From Diacronema lutheri (lineage: Eukaryota; Haptophyta; Pavlovophyceae; Pavlovales; Pavlovaceae): DNA of 64,000 nt. Position 1 is the stretch's first letter. Each line of letters starts with the position of its first letter. The notes under the pieces were generated by a model. That model did no database searches, was not told the origin of the DNA, and worked only from the letters and a program-made list of their open reading frames with translations. Made by a program: the position numbers and the translations under genes. Where the stretch lies: the NCBI GenBank assembly GCA_019448385.1, contig JAGTXO010000014.1, forward strand, positions 886,558 to 950,557, in the 5' to 3' direction. Positions 1-10,220 of the stretch are shown here, in pieces.

Positions 1-2
1 CA

Positions 3-731
3 TCGTCGCAGGCCTGCCAGAATCGCATGACGCCCATCTCCGTCACGTTCAACAATCCAAGCTGCCAGGTCGGCGTGCCTGAGCCCAACGTCGGGCGCGT
101 GACGACGTGCGAGAACAACGTCGCCATGTACCAGACGCTCGAAGTCGTCGACGGAGAGTGTAACTCCAATCAGCTGTCCGCAGCCAACGAGACGCTGCAG
201 ACGTGCGACGACTCGTACGGGGATGTCATCACGCGCACGTGCGGCGACGACGCGCTCGTGGACCAGTACAACCCGTGGGTGTTTCCCGAGCGCGTGCACA
301 GCGTCGAGATTGTCTTCGAGTCGAACACCCTGTGCCAAGGCGAGCCCACACAGCTCAGCTTCATCTCGGCCGGCGTGTGCGTTCCCGCGCCGCCAGATTC
401 CTCCGGCGTGTCAGCCTATACAGGCGCGCGTGGCACGTACCAGCTTTTCGACGTCCCCGACTGCGCCGGCTCGCAAGCGACGAGCGGTGTGCGCCCAGTG
501 GAGAAGTGCGTCGTGAACTCGGAGGACAACACGAGCTCCATCGTGGTAAACGTCTGGACCTGCCCGGACGGCTGCGTGCACGACTTTGCGACGATTGGGA
601 TCGAGAATTACCACCATTCTCGGCGCTCCATGCGCCGTCGGCTGCTCTTCGGCAACTTCATGCCCAAGGACAGCGGCGACCGCATTCCCGTTGATTGCCC
701 GCAGCACTGCATGCCGATGGCGTCCGAGTGA
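3..731 (+). CDS. Cys-rich secreted-type protein, C-terminal part (5' partial)
   Basis: The reading frame is open from the left edge of the window, so the real start lies outside it; the first ATG inside is at 27. About fifteen cysteines are spread through some 240 residues, for instance in VWTCPDGCVHD and in DCPQHCMPM near the end, with several possible N-glycosylation sites. This suggests an extracellular or luminal disulphide-bonded protein. No family was recognised. A basic stretch (HHSRRSMRRRLLFG) lies about 30 residues before the stop. The gene converges on the pseudokinase gene with only 98 bp between the two stop codons. Function unknown; confident only that this is a real coding exon. 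Confidence 0.6.
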   Translation, partial: SSQACQNRMTPISVTFNNPSCQVGVPEPNVGRVTTCENNVAMYQTLEVVDGECNSNQLSAANETLQTCDDSYGDVITRTCGDDALVDQYNPWVFPERVHSVEIVFESNTLCQGEPTQLSFISAGVCVPAPPDSSGVSAYTGARGTYQLFDVPDCAGSQATSGVRPVEKCVVNSEDNTSSIVVNVWTCPDGCVHDFATIGIENYHHSRRSMRRRLLFGNFMPKDSGDRIPVDCPQHCMPMASE

Positions 732-829
732 GCCTGCCGTGTTGACCACAACTTTCAGGCACGACAAAATATCACCGCACAGTCATCGTGCACCAAATTG
801 GGCCAGGGACGAGCAGCTGGACACGAGGC

Positions 830-2353
830 TCAAGCCTCCGCCTTTGCCTTCGCCTCCATCTCAGCATCCGCCACCAGGTAGCGCTTTGCGAGCGCCGTCG
901 AGACGGACGACGCACCCGATTCGGAAGGCGACGCGGGCAGCGTCTTGTGCTGACGCTCGCCGAAAGTTGTGCGGAGCATCGCCTTGCTGAAGCCGCTCAG
1001 CTCGAGCACGCCGCGCCTCGATCCCTGCACAATCTGCGCGAGCACCGTGCTGCCCGCATCCGCGCGCCAGCCCGCCAGCGTCGCGAGGACGTGTGAACAC
1101 TCTGGCCGGCTCGACGGAGCGGCCGCCCACATGGACGTAAAGAGCGCCTTGACCGACTCGGGCCACACGGCCGGCAGCGTCGGTCGAAGAGCACGCGCGC
1201 TCGCCACGTGCTCGGCGATCTGCTCCTGCATCATGTACAGCTCCGTGTAGGCCGCATGCCTCTGCAGCAGCTCGAACGCGATCACGGCTGCGGCGGCCGA
1301 GCGCGCGCGGGCCAGGGGGCGCGGAGAGCACGGTGGCAACACGCGCGCGTAAAACGACCGGCCGCGGCGGCACGGCTGCCGCGCGCGCGCGCGCGCGCGC
1401 GCGCGCGCGCGCGCGCGCGCACGCACACACCGAATGAAAATGTATCCGCCGAGTGCGCAAACGGCTCTCCGCGGAAGACCTCGGGCGCCACGTACTGCAA
1501 AGCGCCCCTGCGGCCTGTCAGCCGCCCACGCAACGCGGGCGTGCGCGCGTCCGGCGTGGCGCTTGGCGCGGCCGGACGCCTCGCGTCATCGTTGTCGTCG
1601 TCGTCGAGGCTGAACGGCACGACCATGCCGACGCTCGCACACCGCCCAGCCGCGAACGTCGCGAGGCCAAAGTCGGCGAGCTTGGCGATGGCGGTTGGAC
1701 CGCAGAGGAGCACGTTTTCGGGCTTCACGTTGCGGTGAATCACCGGCGGCGTGCAACCGTGCAAAAAGGCGAGCGCCGAAGCGAGGTGCGACGCCCAGCG
1801 CAGGCCATCGGCCGTTGTGTACGGGCACTTGAGCTTGCTGCTCGTGCTGATGAGCGGTAGGAGCGAGCCATGTGCCGCGTGCTCGGTAACGAGCGCAAAG
1901 GTCCCGTCCTTGTACCCCACGCAGCCAATGAAGCGGACGACATGCACGCTCGCGCACGCCTTGAGCAGCACGAGCTCGGCCGCGAAGTTGGCAATGTCCC
2001 GCTCGCTCGCCGACGCGTCCGGGCGCAGCCTGAGCCGCTTTGCCGCCACAACGCCGTTCGCACCCTCGTCCAGCTTCTTTGGTCCCGAGTATTTGCACGC
2101 CCACACCTGCGGCGCGGGCGCGCGCACCGCGGGTGGTCGGAGGCGAGCGGCACGCACGCGCCCGCCCGTCGCCCCTTGCGCGCACCGAGCCGAAGGTGCC
2201 CTCGCCCAGCTTGCTGACGGGTTTGAGGTCAGCCTCGGGGATGAGCGATTCGGGTGCAAGGTAGGCGTTGCGCACGCGCACCGCGTCGAGGGCGCGCGCC
2301 CTCGACCCGCCGTTCACGAACCCGTCGAACACGCTCGACGGTTGCTCGTGCAT
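830..2353 (-). CDS. TKL-type protein kinase homologue with HRN instead of HRD (probable pseudokinase)
   Basis: Predicted exons on the minus strand are 2353-2186, 2106-1431 and 1287-830, giving 433 residues. The first junction is phase 0 and rebuilds the glycine loop GEGTFGS|VWACKY; the second rebuilds SF-AVIAFELL. Visible kinase landmarks are the glycine loop, the VAIK-type lysine (VVAAKRLRL), the alpha-C glutamate (AAELVLLK), IHRNVKPEN (residues 179-187), DFG at 201-203 and VAPE. The catalytic-loop aspartate is replaced by Asn182, while the loop lysine and asparagine are kept. In the family this aspartate is the catalytic base, so phosphotransfer is probably lost or very weak; a scaffolding or allosteric role is inferred. 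The C-terminal 60 residues after the domain are not recognised. The gene lies downstream of the TIR-lectin gene in the same orientation. The first ATG of the frame is at 2353; an upstream exon cannot be excluded. Confidence 0.8.
1381..1420. repeat. (CG)n dinucleotide run in a kinase-gene intron
   Basis: Forty bases of alternating C and G fill most of the intron between the second and third exons of the pseudokinase gene, just inside its GTGTGTGC donor. Alternating CG of this length can adopt Z-form DNA and is prone to slippage. No coding role. Confidence 0.9.
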
Positions 2354-2649
2354 CACGGGTACGGGGAAGGACTTGGCAGTTGTTGACGGTTCACGCAACA
2401 AGACTGAAGATTGAAGATTTCATAAATTAATGTTACTCAATCTTAGCCCGGGACCCCATCTCAATGGCCCTAGCTGCGCGGCGGGCGCGCCGCGCGCAAT
2501 CGCTCCGCCAGCCCCTGCTCCCCTTCCACGTTGGCCGCAGCATCGCCAGCGCGCGCGGGCCAGCGCGTGGCACGCCAGTTCGGCGCGACCCGCCCGCCGA
2601 TGCGCCAGCGGCCCAGCGCGCGCCGCACGCCATGAGCCACGCCACGCGC

Positions 2650-5262
2650 CTAGCCGCCTCCGCCCCCAAACTCGCACACATACGGCAGCGGTGCGCGGCA
2701 CGCACGGTCTGCTGCGCTCCAGCCCGCGCCGGCCGCGTGCGCGCACTGCCGCGCCTCGACCCATAGCCGCGGGCTCGTATGGTTGCGGACCCAATTGCTG
2801 TACACGCCGTCTGCCGGCGCGCCGGGCGCGGCGGCCACGCGCCCGCTCTCCCAGCGCCACGGCGCGCCGCGCGCGCCGGATGACAAGCCAATCCAAGTTG
2901 CGAGGTGCTTGCCCAGAAGGCAACGGACGTGAGCGTCCTCCGTCGCGTCGTCGATCTCGACGAGCGCGCCGCGCCGCGCCGCGCACGCCGCGCGCGCGCC
3001 ATCGAAGGACAAGGGCTTGTCGCTTACGACCATGTAGCGCGTCGCGCCGCGCGCGCCGCGCGGTGCGGTGGACGGCGATGAGCCGAAATCGGCGGCGCAG
3101 CGCGCGCACTCGGCGCGCGCGCGCGCGCCGCCCACGTGCGCGACCGCCGCGACCGCCGCGACCGCGACGGCCGCGAGCAACGCGACGCGCACGCCGGCAT
3201 GCGCGCGGGAAGAATTGTGCGATCCGGCGATGCCAAAGACGCCGCTGGAGCGCAGGCTGGACGCGAGCGAGGTGACGGTGATGCCACCGCTGCTCGCCGC
3301 GCCCGAGCTCGCCGTCGCGCTCACCGCGATCGGGGGCACAGAACACACGCCGTGCGCCGGCCGGCTCGCATGTACGGCGGCGCGGGCACGTGAGTCGACG
3401 CCGTCAAGCCCGTCGCCGCCGGCGCGGCCGACGCGCGTGCCAGCAAAGCCGACGCCGGCACGCAGCATGGCGGGCTCAAATTTGCCGCCGCGCAGCGTCG
3501 CCGGCGAGCGCTGCGCGCCAACCTGCGCGCGCGTGTGCGTGCTGGGCTTGAAAATCGGCGCGGGCGCCAGCGCGGGCGGTTGGGCCCGCGGCGACGGGCG
3601 TAGGGGCGGCGGTGGCGGCGGCGGCGGCGGTGTTGGCGGCGGTGGCGGCTGCTGCGCGTGACGTGGCGCGAGCGCGCCGCCGCCGCCACCGCCGCTACCG
3701 CCACCGCCATGGATTGAGGGCGGCACGGCGCCGACCGTGTGCAAAACGTGGTCGTAATGCGAGGGCAGGGGCTCGTCAATCTTGTGCGCGTTGGCAAGGA
3801 GCGCGCGCATGCGCGCGTTGAACTCGGCGCGATCGCCCGCCGCCGTCTCGATGCACGAGAGCAGCCAAACCCGGTCCTCGGGGAGGTGGCACTCCGCGTG
3901 CCACGCGTCAAACGAGGCGATGGCGGGGGCGTGCGCGCCGGGCAGGTGGACGAGCTCCAGGCGCGTGCCGCCCATGTGGTGGTGTACGAAGAGCTCCACA
4001 ACGCACCAGAGCCGCGAGAGCGCTGTCGTGCCAAAGAGCACCACCATTGACTGGCAGCTTGCGATCGTCACGGGAAGGTTCGCGAGGCCGACCCCGCGTA
4101 ACGAATGATCGAGGCAGCAACGGTCAAGCCAAATGAGTGGCTCGCGCCCGCGCGCGGCGACGAATTGCGCGCGCCACGACTGCAGCGCGGCCCACTTGAG
4201 CGCCGGCGGGTCGCGCGACGAGTGGCACACGAACGCGTCGATCCCGCACACGTGCGCCGGCTGTGAGAGGAGGTATGCCGCGTTTTGGCTCATTTGGCCC
4301 GAGAGCGCGGCAGGCGTGATCCGATCGGCGCGGACGCCGCGCAGCGACGCGACGGCCGAGGCGATCGCCGTGTCCACGTGCTTGAAGCGCGAGTCGAAGA
4401 GCATCGAGATCCCCGCTGCCGCCGACACCGACTCGCCGCGCACAATGAGCCAACGATGAGCCGATGCACGGAGCGACGGGCGCGCGCACACGGCCGCGAG
4501 GGCGAGCGAGACGACCACGTACGCGACGAGGCTGCTGATGTCGGCCGGACGGACGCGCAGGCGAGCGGGCGCGACGGCGTACGCGGCCGCGTGGCTCGCC
4601 GCGAGCACGAGCAGCCGCGCGCCGTTCAGGTCCCACAGGCGCTGTAACGTCTCTTCCGGCTGCGGGGCGCGCTCGCGCGGCGGCGCGTGCGCGCGCGCCG
4701 CGTCGCGCCAGCCGACGGCGACGAGGAGAGTGCGTCCGGCGGCAATGGCGACGGCGAGCAGCCCGGCGCTCTCGAGTGTCGCGCACGCAAAGTCGCGCGC
4801 GATCACGTACCGTGCGCCGCACGCCGGCCGGCCAAAGTGCCACACGGCCTCGACGATCTGGTCCGATGCGGCGTCCGCGACCGCCGCGAGGTTGACGAGG
4901 CAGAGGAGGGCGGTGGCAAGGGCAATCAGGCGCGCGTCGGTGGGCAGGATGGCGAAGAGCAGGACCACCGGTCCGACCACGAGCAAGAAGGCAGACGCGA
5001 GGAGCTCGGGCGCGTCGCCGTCCGCGTACGCGAAGAGGAGGACCGCGACGGCGACGCTCGCGAGCGCGACGAGCACGGGCGGGCCGGAGACGGCGAGGCG
5101 CCGGCGCTGGCCCTGGCGGCGCGCGTCCTCGAGGATCTGCAGGATCAGCGCGCGCCGCCGCAGCTCGTCGCTCAGAGGGAACTCGGCGTACTGCAGCTCG
5201 ACGTCGCCACCCTCGGCTGCCGCGTACCCGCCCGCGCCGGGCGCGACCGTCGCGACGGTCAT
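2650..5262 (-). CDS. Multi-pass membrane TIR-like and C-type lectin domain receptor
   Basis: One uninterrupted 870-residue frame. Residues 60-260 hold about six hydrophobic segments (for example PVLVALASVAVAVLLFAYA). Residues about 336-500 form a TIR-like domain of the kind common in algae and oomycetes: DAFVCHSSRD, KWAALQSW, IWLDRCCLDHS, WCVVELFVHHHMGG. A Gly/Pro-rich linker follows (around 505-560), then one more hydrophobic segment near residue 700 (VALLAAVAVAAVAAVAHV). Residues about 740-868 are a C-type lectin fold with the WIGL signature, WRWESG, YSNW and the paired cysteines ending in YVCEF. If the N-terminus is cytosolic, an even number of first segments puts TIR inside and the seventh puts the lectin outside, which is the topology of a pattern-recognition receptor (inference). 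It could alternatively sit in an internal membrane. Families are recognised from motifs only; the ligand is unknown. Confidence 0.75.
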   Translation of the reverse strand: MTVATVAPGAGGYAAAEGGDVELQYAEFPLSDELRRRALILQILEDARRQGQRRRLAVSGPPVLVALASVAVAVLLFAYADGDAPELLASAFLLVVGPVVLLFAILPTDARLIALATALLCLVNLAAVADAASDQIVEAVWHFGRPACGARYVIARDFACATLESAGLLAVAIAAGRTLLVAVGWRDAARAHAPPRERAPQPEETLQRLWDLNGARLLVLAASHAAAYAVAPARLRVRPADISSLVAYVVVSLALAAVCARPSLRASAHRWLIVRGESVSAAAGISMLFDSRFKHVDTAIASAVASLRGVRADRITPAALSGQMSQNAAYLLSQPAHVCGIDAFVCHSSRDPPALKWAALQSWRAQFVAARGREPLIWLDRCCLDHSLRGVGLANLPVTIASCQSMVVLFGTTALSRLWCVVELFVHHHMGGTRLELVHLPGAHAPAIASFDAWHAECHLPEDRVWLLSCIETAAGDRAEFNARMRALLANAHKIDEPLPSHYDHVLHTVGAVPPSIHGGGGSGGGGGGALAPRHAQQPPPPPTPPPPPPPPPLRPSPRAQPPALAPAPIFKPSTHTRAQVGAQRSPATLRGGKFEPAMLRAGVGFAGTRVGRAGGDGLDGVDSRARAAVHASRPAHGVCSVPPIAVSATASSGAASSGGITVTSLASSLRSSGVFGIAGSHNSSRAHAGVRVALLAAVAVAAVAAVAHVGGARARAECARCAADFGSSPSTAPRGARGATRYMVVSDKPLSFDGARAACAARRGALVEIDDATEDAHVRCLLGKHLATWIGLSSGARGAPWRWESGRVAAAPGAPADGVYSNWVRNHTSPRLWVEARQCAHAAGAGWSAADRACRAPLPYVCEFGGGGG

Positions 5263-5436
5263 CTGCGCGACCGCGTTGCGCCCCTGCGCGGGTGCAGCCG
5301 GCGGTTGGATGGTGCTGCCCGCTCTCGCTCACGCTGACGCCCGGGGCTCTCACAAAGGCGCCAGCTGCCCGCCCTCCCGGGTAGCCTTTTTGTTGCGTAT
5401 GACCGACCCCCTTTTGATCATGAGTAAATTGTTGAC
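5263..5436. promoter_or_regulatory. Upstream region of the TIR-lectin gene
   Basis: Short spacer with an unusually AT-rich stretch around 5390-5480 compared with the GC-rich surroundings. It presumably holds the promoter of the minus-strand receptor gene, and the left breakpoint of the Fanzor remnant lies in it. No specific sites recognised. Confidence 0.3.
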
Positions 5437-5619
5437 TTGACGCAGAAATGTGAATATGGGAAACCAATAATGGTAACGGGCGGCCGCGGCGCGTGGCGGG
5501 CGGCGCGGTGCGACACGTGCGGTACGCTCTACCACCGCGACTGGACGGCAGCGCGCAACATCTACCACGACGTGCTCGACATGGTCCGACATGGTCGCCG
5601 ACCACCTCGGCATGCGTGA
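5437..5619 (+). pseudogene. Fanzor (TnpB-like) nuclease remnant, C-terminal zinc ribbon and RuvC-III only
   Basis: About 60 codons survive. RCDTCGTLYHRDWTAARNIY matches the end of TnpB/Fanzor proteins: the second CxxC of the zinc ribbon followed by the RuvC-III aspartate in HRDWTAARN. Upstream of KCEYGKPIMV there is no nuclease body, so RuvC-I and RuvC-II and most of the protein are missing; the break coincides with AT-rich DNA. It is only distantly like the full Fanzor at 11725-15522 (DRDFNAARNIY there), so it is not a simple duplicate. It ends inside the start of the next decayed transposon-type gene on the same strand. Confidence 0.7.
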
Positions 5620-8600
5620 GCGCACCACGTCCGAGCGTGGCCGCTTCGAGCGCGTCAAGCAAGGCTGGGAGCGCGCGCTCCGCACCCACAAGGAGCACAA
5701 GGAGGACGAGGAGGGCGCCGACGAGGCCGGCACGGCACGCGACGGCGGCAGCGGCGGCGACGGGCACGGCGCGCGCGGCGGGCCCGGCGGGCGCGGCGGG
5801 CGCGGCGGGCGCAGCGGGCGCGGCGGGCGCAGCGGGCGCGGCGGTCGCGGCCGCGGCGCGCGCACGGCCGGCGGCGCAGCAGCCGCCGCTGCCGCCACCG
5901 CCGGCACAGCCGCGCCCAGCGCCGGCGCTGGTGCTGGCGGCTCACGGCGCGATGGCCGTGGCGCGCGCCGCCGTGGCGCCAGCCGCGGCGCTCCGGGCGG
6001 CGGCGCTAGCGGCTCGAGCTCGCCGACGCGCACGCCGACGGCCAAGCGCCTTCGTTGGGCCAGCGCCGCAGCCGCGAGTGTTGCAGCGCCCGGTCGGCCG
6101 GCTGCAGCCATACGGCGGGGCGGCTCGGCCAGCCCGAGCACGCGCGCCGCGCCGCCGGGCCCGAAGCGGGCCCGGCCGAGCCGCGGCCGCACGCATGACG
6201 CCGCCGCCGCCGCGCGCACCCGCGCGGACACGCCCACCGACGAGGCGGCGCCGCTCGGCCGCAGTGCGGCAGCCGCGCGTCCGATGCCCGCGCAGCGCGC
6301 GGCAAGCAGCGCGGCGGCGGTGGGCGCCAAGGAAAGAGGTTCCGGGTCCTGCAAGCCGATAAGCGGTGTGGCGGCTCGCCGGCGGCCGATACCTGCGCCG
6401 CCGACGCGAGTCGTCGAGCAGTCGAGTCTCACCGACGCGCAGCGCGTGCTCCCCGTGCAGAAGAGGGTCGCTGCGTTGCAGCGGCGGCAAGCGCACTTCG
6501 GCGGAAGGGTAGGCGGTCAAGTGGCGTCGCAGCCCGCGCAGCTGCCGGAGCAGCACTCGCAGTCGACCGGAGACGGGAGCGCCGCATGTACTGCCGAGCA
6601 CCACGCCGCCACGCGCGCGCCGCTTCCGCGCGTGACGCTCGCGCAGCCGGCTGCGCAGTCAGCCTCGCACGCGGCGAGCGGCTGCGGCTCGGCAATGCCG
6701 GCGCTCTCCCCGCCTGCGCTCGAATTGCCGCCACCCGCGCGCGCCGCAGCAACCGTGCCGGCGGGCTGCGCGCCGGCAGCGGACGCGGGTGGGACGTTCG
6801 CGGGCGTGCCGCCTGCCGCCTCTGCGGGCATGCCGCCCGCGCCGGCGAGCGCGCAGCCGGCGCTCGCTCCACCGAGGCGGCTCGCCGCCTGGCCGCTGAC
6901 GGCACCGCCCACCGCCGTCCCTCGCGCTGCCGACTCGACGCGCGAGCTTGACGCCAAGCGTCTGCTCTTCTCGCACGACGGAGAGCGGCAGCTGGCGAGC
7001 CTGGTGCTCGATACGCTCCGCCTCAAAGTCGGCGGCAAATTGCCATTCGTCGAGCTTCGCGGCTCCGCTGGCGTGCGGCGCGGAGAGCTTGTCCTCGAGC
7101 AGCGCGGCGGCAATCTGATTGGAGAGGCTGTGCGTGCCATGCTGGCGCAGACTATGCCCGAGCGCCCATTCTACACGCCGCCGGCGCCCGCCGTCACGGC
7201 GCTGCTGCGCAACCCGCCGGGCGGGTGGACAGCAGAGACGCGAGCTGAGGCGCGCGATGCGTTCGCCATGCCGCCGCACATGAGGTGCGTCATTGTCGCG
7301 CCGCACGTCTACTTCCGTGCCGAATGCGCCGCGGACCCGCGCTTCCGCGTCGATGGCGACCCGCAGCTGATCATCTGCCCGTGCCCCAAAGTGCATGAGC
7401 AACGAGTCGATCTGCCGCACGCCGATGACGGCCGCCCGCTTTGTCTACGACTTTGGCAGCACGATATGCGTGTTCAGCGAGGTGATCCACTGCAAGGCGT
7501 GCGGCGCGCAGGCAGCGCTGAGCTCGCTCCTCGACAAGCCCGACTACATGCCTCTTGCCGTCCGCCATAAGTACGCCGAGATCATGCTCATGCCCGTCGG
7601 CGCCGTCACGATGCGACTCGCACAACACTTTTTCATCTCGACATGTGCAATGTCGAAGCTTGCAGAGCAGCTGTCGGCGTCGATCCTCCTCAGCCGGCCT
7701 CTTGCGGAGAGCGAGTACCTGCGCTTTGTCGAGCAAGAGCAGCATGCCGAGCGCTCACGGCGCGCGCAGCATCGGCAGACGACGCTCCACGACTTTCTGC
7801 CGGGCTCGGTGCCGCTCGTAGCCGGGGCCGACCGCAGCGAGTGGCCTCCGTTCATGCGCGTCGATGCGCCCAACTCGCCCATCACACCGGACAACATCCG
7901 CACAGTTGTTATGCGCGCCGGAGGGAGAGCTTCTCGCCGCGCTCCTCCGGCTACGCGCGCGCTTCGAGCGCATGGGCACGTTGGCGGGCGTCACGGTGTG
8001 GTACCCAGACTTGTGCTGCCTTAGGTGCACGCAGGCGCAGCTGAGCCAGCACGTCCTGGTCGACCTCTTCGACAACGTCACGCGGCGCCCTTTGCTCCAC
8101 CCCTTCCACGCTTGCAAGCGCACCGGTGACACGCTCCACGTCGCCAACCAAGAGTACGCGACCGCCGTCAAGCGGGACCTCGCCGCCGCGCTATTCGAAG
8201 CGCAGATGCCGGACGTCGATGCCGTCGCGCAGCACGTGGCTCTGCAGGCGCGCAGCGACGTGGCAGCGGCGAAGGCGTCTGTGCTGTCCAACCTTTAAAA
8301 AAAAAGCAAGTACAGAAGGAATGGTGCGGTCCGGATGGCGACGCGTGCGCCGACTGAGGCTGCGGCGCGCTCGAGCTCAAGTGGACGATCTTCACGGAGG
8401 AGCAGCCCACTTTGTCGCCTGTGCGCCCCTCCAAGGGAAAGGGGTCTGGCCGTGTTCTCGACACCTTCGAGTCGCTTGCCTCTTTGAGGTCATGCGTCTC
8501 GCGCGGCTGCTTGCACGACCCGTTCCCGCCGCCCGAGATGTACACTCCCGTCGGGCGCGCGCACAAAGACGGCATGCTCGTAAGGTACATGGCCATGCGC

Positions 8601-9012
8601 GGCTCTGGGCTCGTCGAGGACCTCAACTCGTTCATGTGCCCGCTCGTCGAGGGCGCCAGCTTGGTCTGCTGCCTCGTACCGTACCTTTTCCCGCTTGGTG
8701 GCGCACGCTCGCGTCGCACGGCGGCGGTTCCGGCGGGGCGCGCAGGCGAACGGTCTGTCGCCCGAGTGGCATCCGCCCGCGGTCATGGCAATGGACGGCC
8801 TCGCGTACGCCTTCAATGAGCGTTGGGTGGCGTCTTTTGCCGATCCTGCGGGTGGCATTGGCGCGGACCACGCCGACTACGAGCCGATGGGCTGGAAGTA
8901 CGAGCCGGACAATCGTGCGGCGCGGCGCGAGTTTGACGAGCTCGTGGACGCGCGGGCGCACATGAGGCTTGCGGCGTTGCAGGCATCACCGCTCTCATCC
9001 GAATCGCCGTAG
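5591..9012 (+). pseudogene. Frameshifted transposon-type protein (zinc ribbon plus DCC/LDLF core)
   Basis: A 660-codon frame (5591-7570) starts with a long Gly/Arg/Ala-rich low-complexity region (to about 6900) and then becomes ordinary protein. Near 7435 the homology moves to a second frame (7395 onward), near 7925 to a third (to 8298), and after an A9 run at 8297 and an in-frame TGA at 8356 to further frames ending at 9012. Read across the shifts it shows CPCPK...CKACGAQ (ribbon-like), then WYPDLCC and VLVDLFDNVTRR...HPFHA. This resembles the D-CC/LD-[FI]-H arrangement I associate with DUF6729-type repetitive transposon proteins of algae and animals. The later part contains EDLNSFMCPLVEGA and EWHPPAVMAMDGLAYAFNER. 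At least four disruptions argue for a dead copy, unless several are assembly indels. Family placement is tentative. Confidence 0.5.
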
Positions 9013-10133
9013 CCGCCCTCGCAGCAGCAGAGCCCGTTCTCGCAGCAGTCGCCGCCGCCCTCGCAGCAGCCGCGCGCCAGCAAGCAGAGCCTGCAGGGCC
9101 ACCCTCTTCCAATTCAGTACCAACGCTGTCGAGCCGCGATATCCGTCGCGAGCGGAGCGCGCGCTTGCGGTGGAATGCCTGGCGACCGCAATCTACACCT
9201 GTGGATCGACGAACGAGGGCGCCGTGTTCAAGGCGGCGCAGGCGCACTACACCTCCGCGTTGTTGCAGCGTTACTCACAGCCCGCTGGCGCTGGCGTGCC
9301 GCCGGAAATCAGCATCCCGTCGGCCGGTGCCTTCCGCAGCATCTCGCGCGCGGCCTCGGAGCAGCATGCTGCTGCGTCCATCGACGCGGCCGTGACGGGC
9401 AGGTCATCACGCGAAGCGGCGCGGGCAGGTGCGGGCACACGCCGCTGCGAGCACTCCTGCCACACGCTGCTCACCAGCGCGCCCCCTCGCCTTGTGCTCC
9501 CGCGTTTGCCGTGTGCAGAATCAGAGGAGGGCGCGCCGGCCGCGGCCGGGCTCGCGTCGCTACTCGCGCTCGAGTTTCAGCGCCAGCACCTGACGCCTGT
9601 CCTCGCGCGCTCTGTGCGTCCTCCCACAGCAGGTACGCTCAAACGCCGTCGCTTCTCCAGTTCACGCGCGCCTTTTGCGCCTCGAGCGCGAGGGGGCCTT
9701 GCCCTGACCGCGCCGCCCCAATCCCCTCCCGTCGCGAAACGAGTGCAGGCTGCGCACACGCATGTGCCTTTGCGCAGCCGCCCTACTACGCTTCCGCGCC
9801 CCGGCTCTTTCCAGGAGCCATGCACGGCGCCTCCGCGCTGCCTACCGCTGCGGTGCCAGCTGCAGCAGCCCGCGCTCCCACCGTCAGCGCACGAACCGAC
9901 GAGCTGCTGCAGCTTGCGAAAGAGGGCGGAGCTGTGCATGTGCGGGGGCTCAATAAGGCAAACACGCGCAAGCTCGCGACCACGCTGTGCGTGCTCCAAA
10001 ACAACAGGTCGCTCGACCAGATCAAGGACGGTGTTGTCGCGGCGCTTGGCAGCGCGCGGCCGAGCGATGAGGAGCTCGGTGCGTCTCGACCGGAGAAGCG
10101 CGCGCGCAAGGAAGAGGGGGGGGGGGGCTGCAA

Positions 10134-10171
<38 letters not shown>

Positions 10172-10220
10172 GGCCCGCGGAATTCGTAAAGGCCGGGCGC
10201 TCGCCTGCTATGACGACGTA
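9013..10220 (+). other. Unresolved region with coding-like segments
   Basis: No gene model could be closed. Two stretches look like real protein: about 9100-9410 (FSTNAVEPRYPSRAERALA and following, to about EQHAAASIDAAVTG) and 9820-10130, which starts at an ATG after a TTCCAG acceptor-like site and encodes DELLQLAKEGGAVHVRGLNK, followed by an Arg/Lys-rich end (RPEKRARKEE). The second has the feel of a small helix-extension-helix module but I do not recognise it. They may be late exons of the decayed element to the left or of a separate gene. The region ends in a 38-nt G run (10133-10170). Confidence 0.35.
10133..10170. repeat. G38 homopolymer
   Basis: Uninterrupted run of 38 G following a shorter G11 run (10116-10126). 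Length is probably imprecise in any assembly. Confidence 0.9.

Noticed and set aside
3612-3821. Small plus-strand Ala-rich frame
   Set aside because: Lies opposite the Pro/Gly linker of the TIR-lectin gene.
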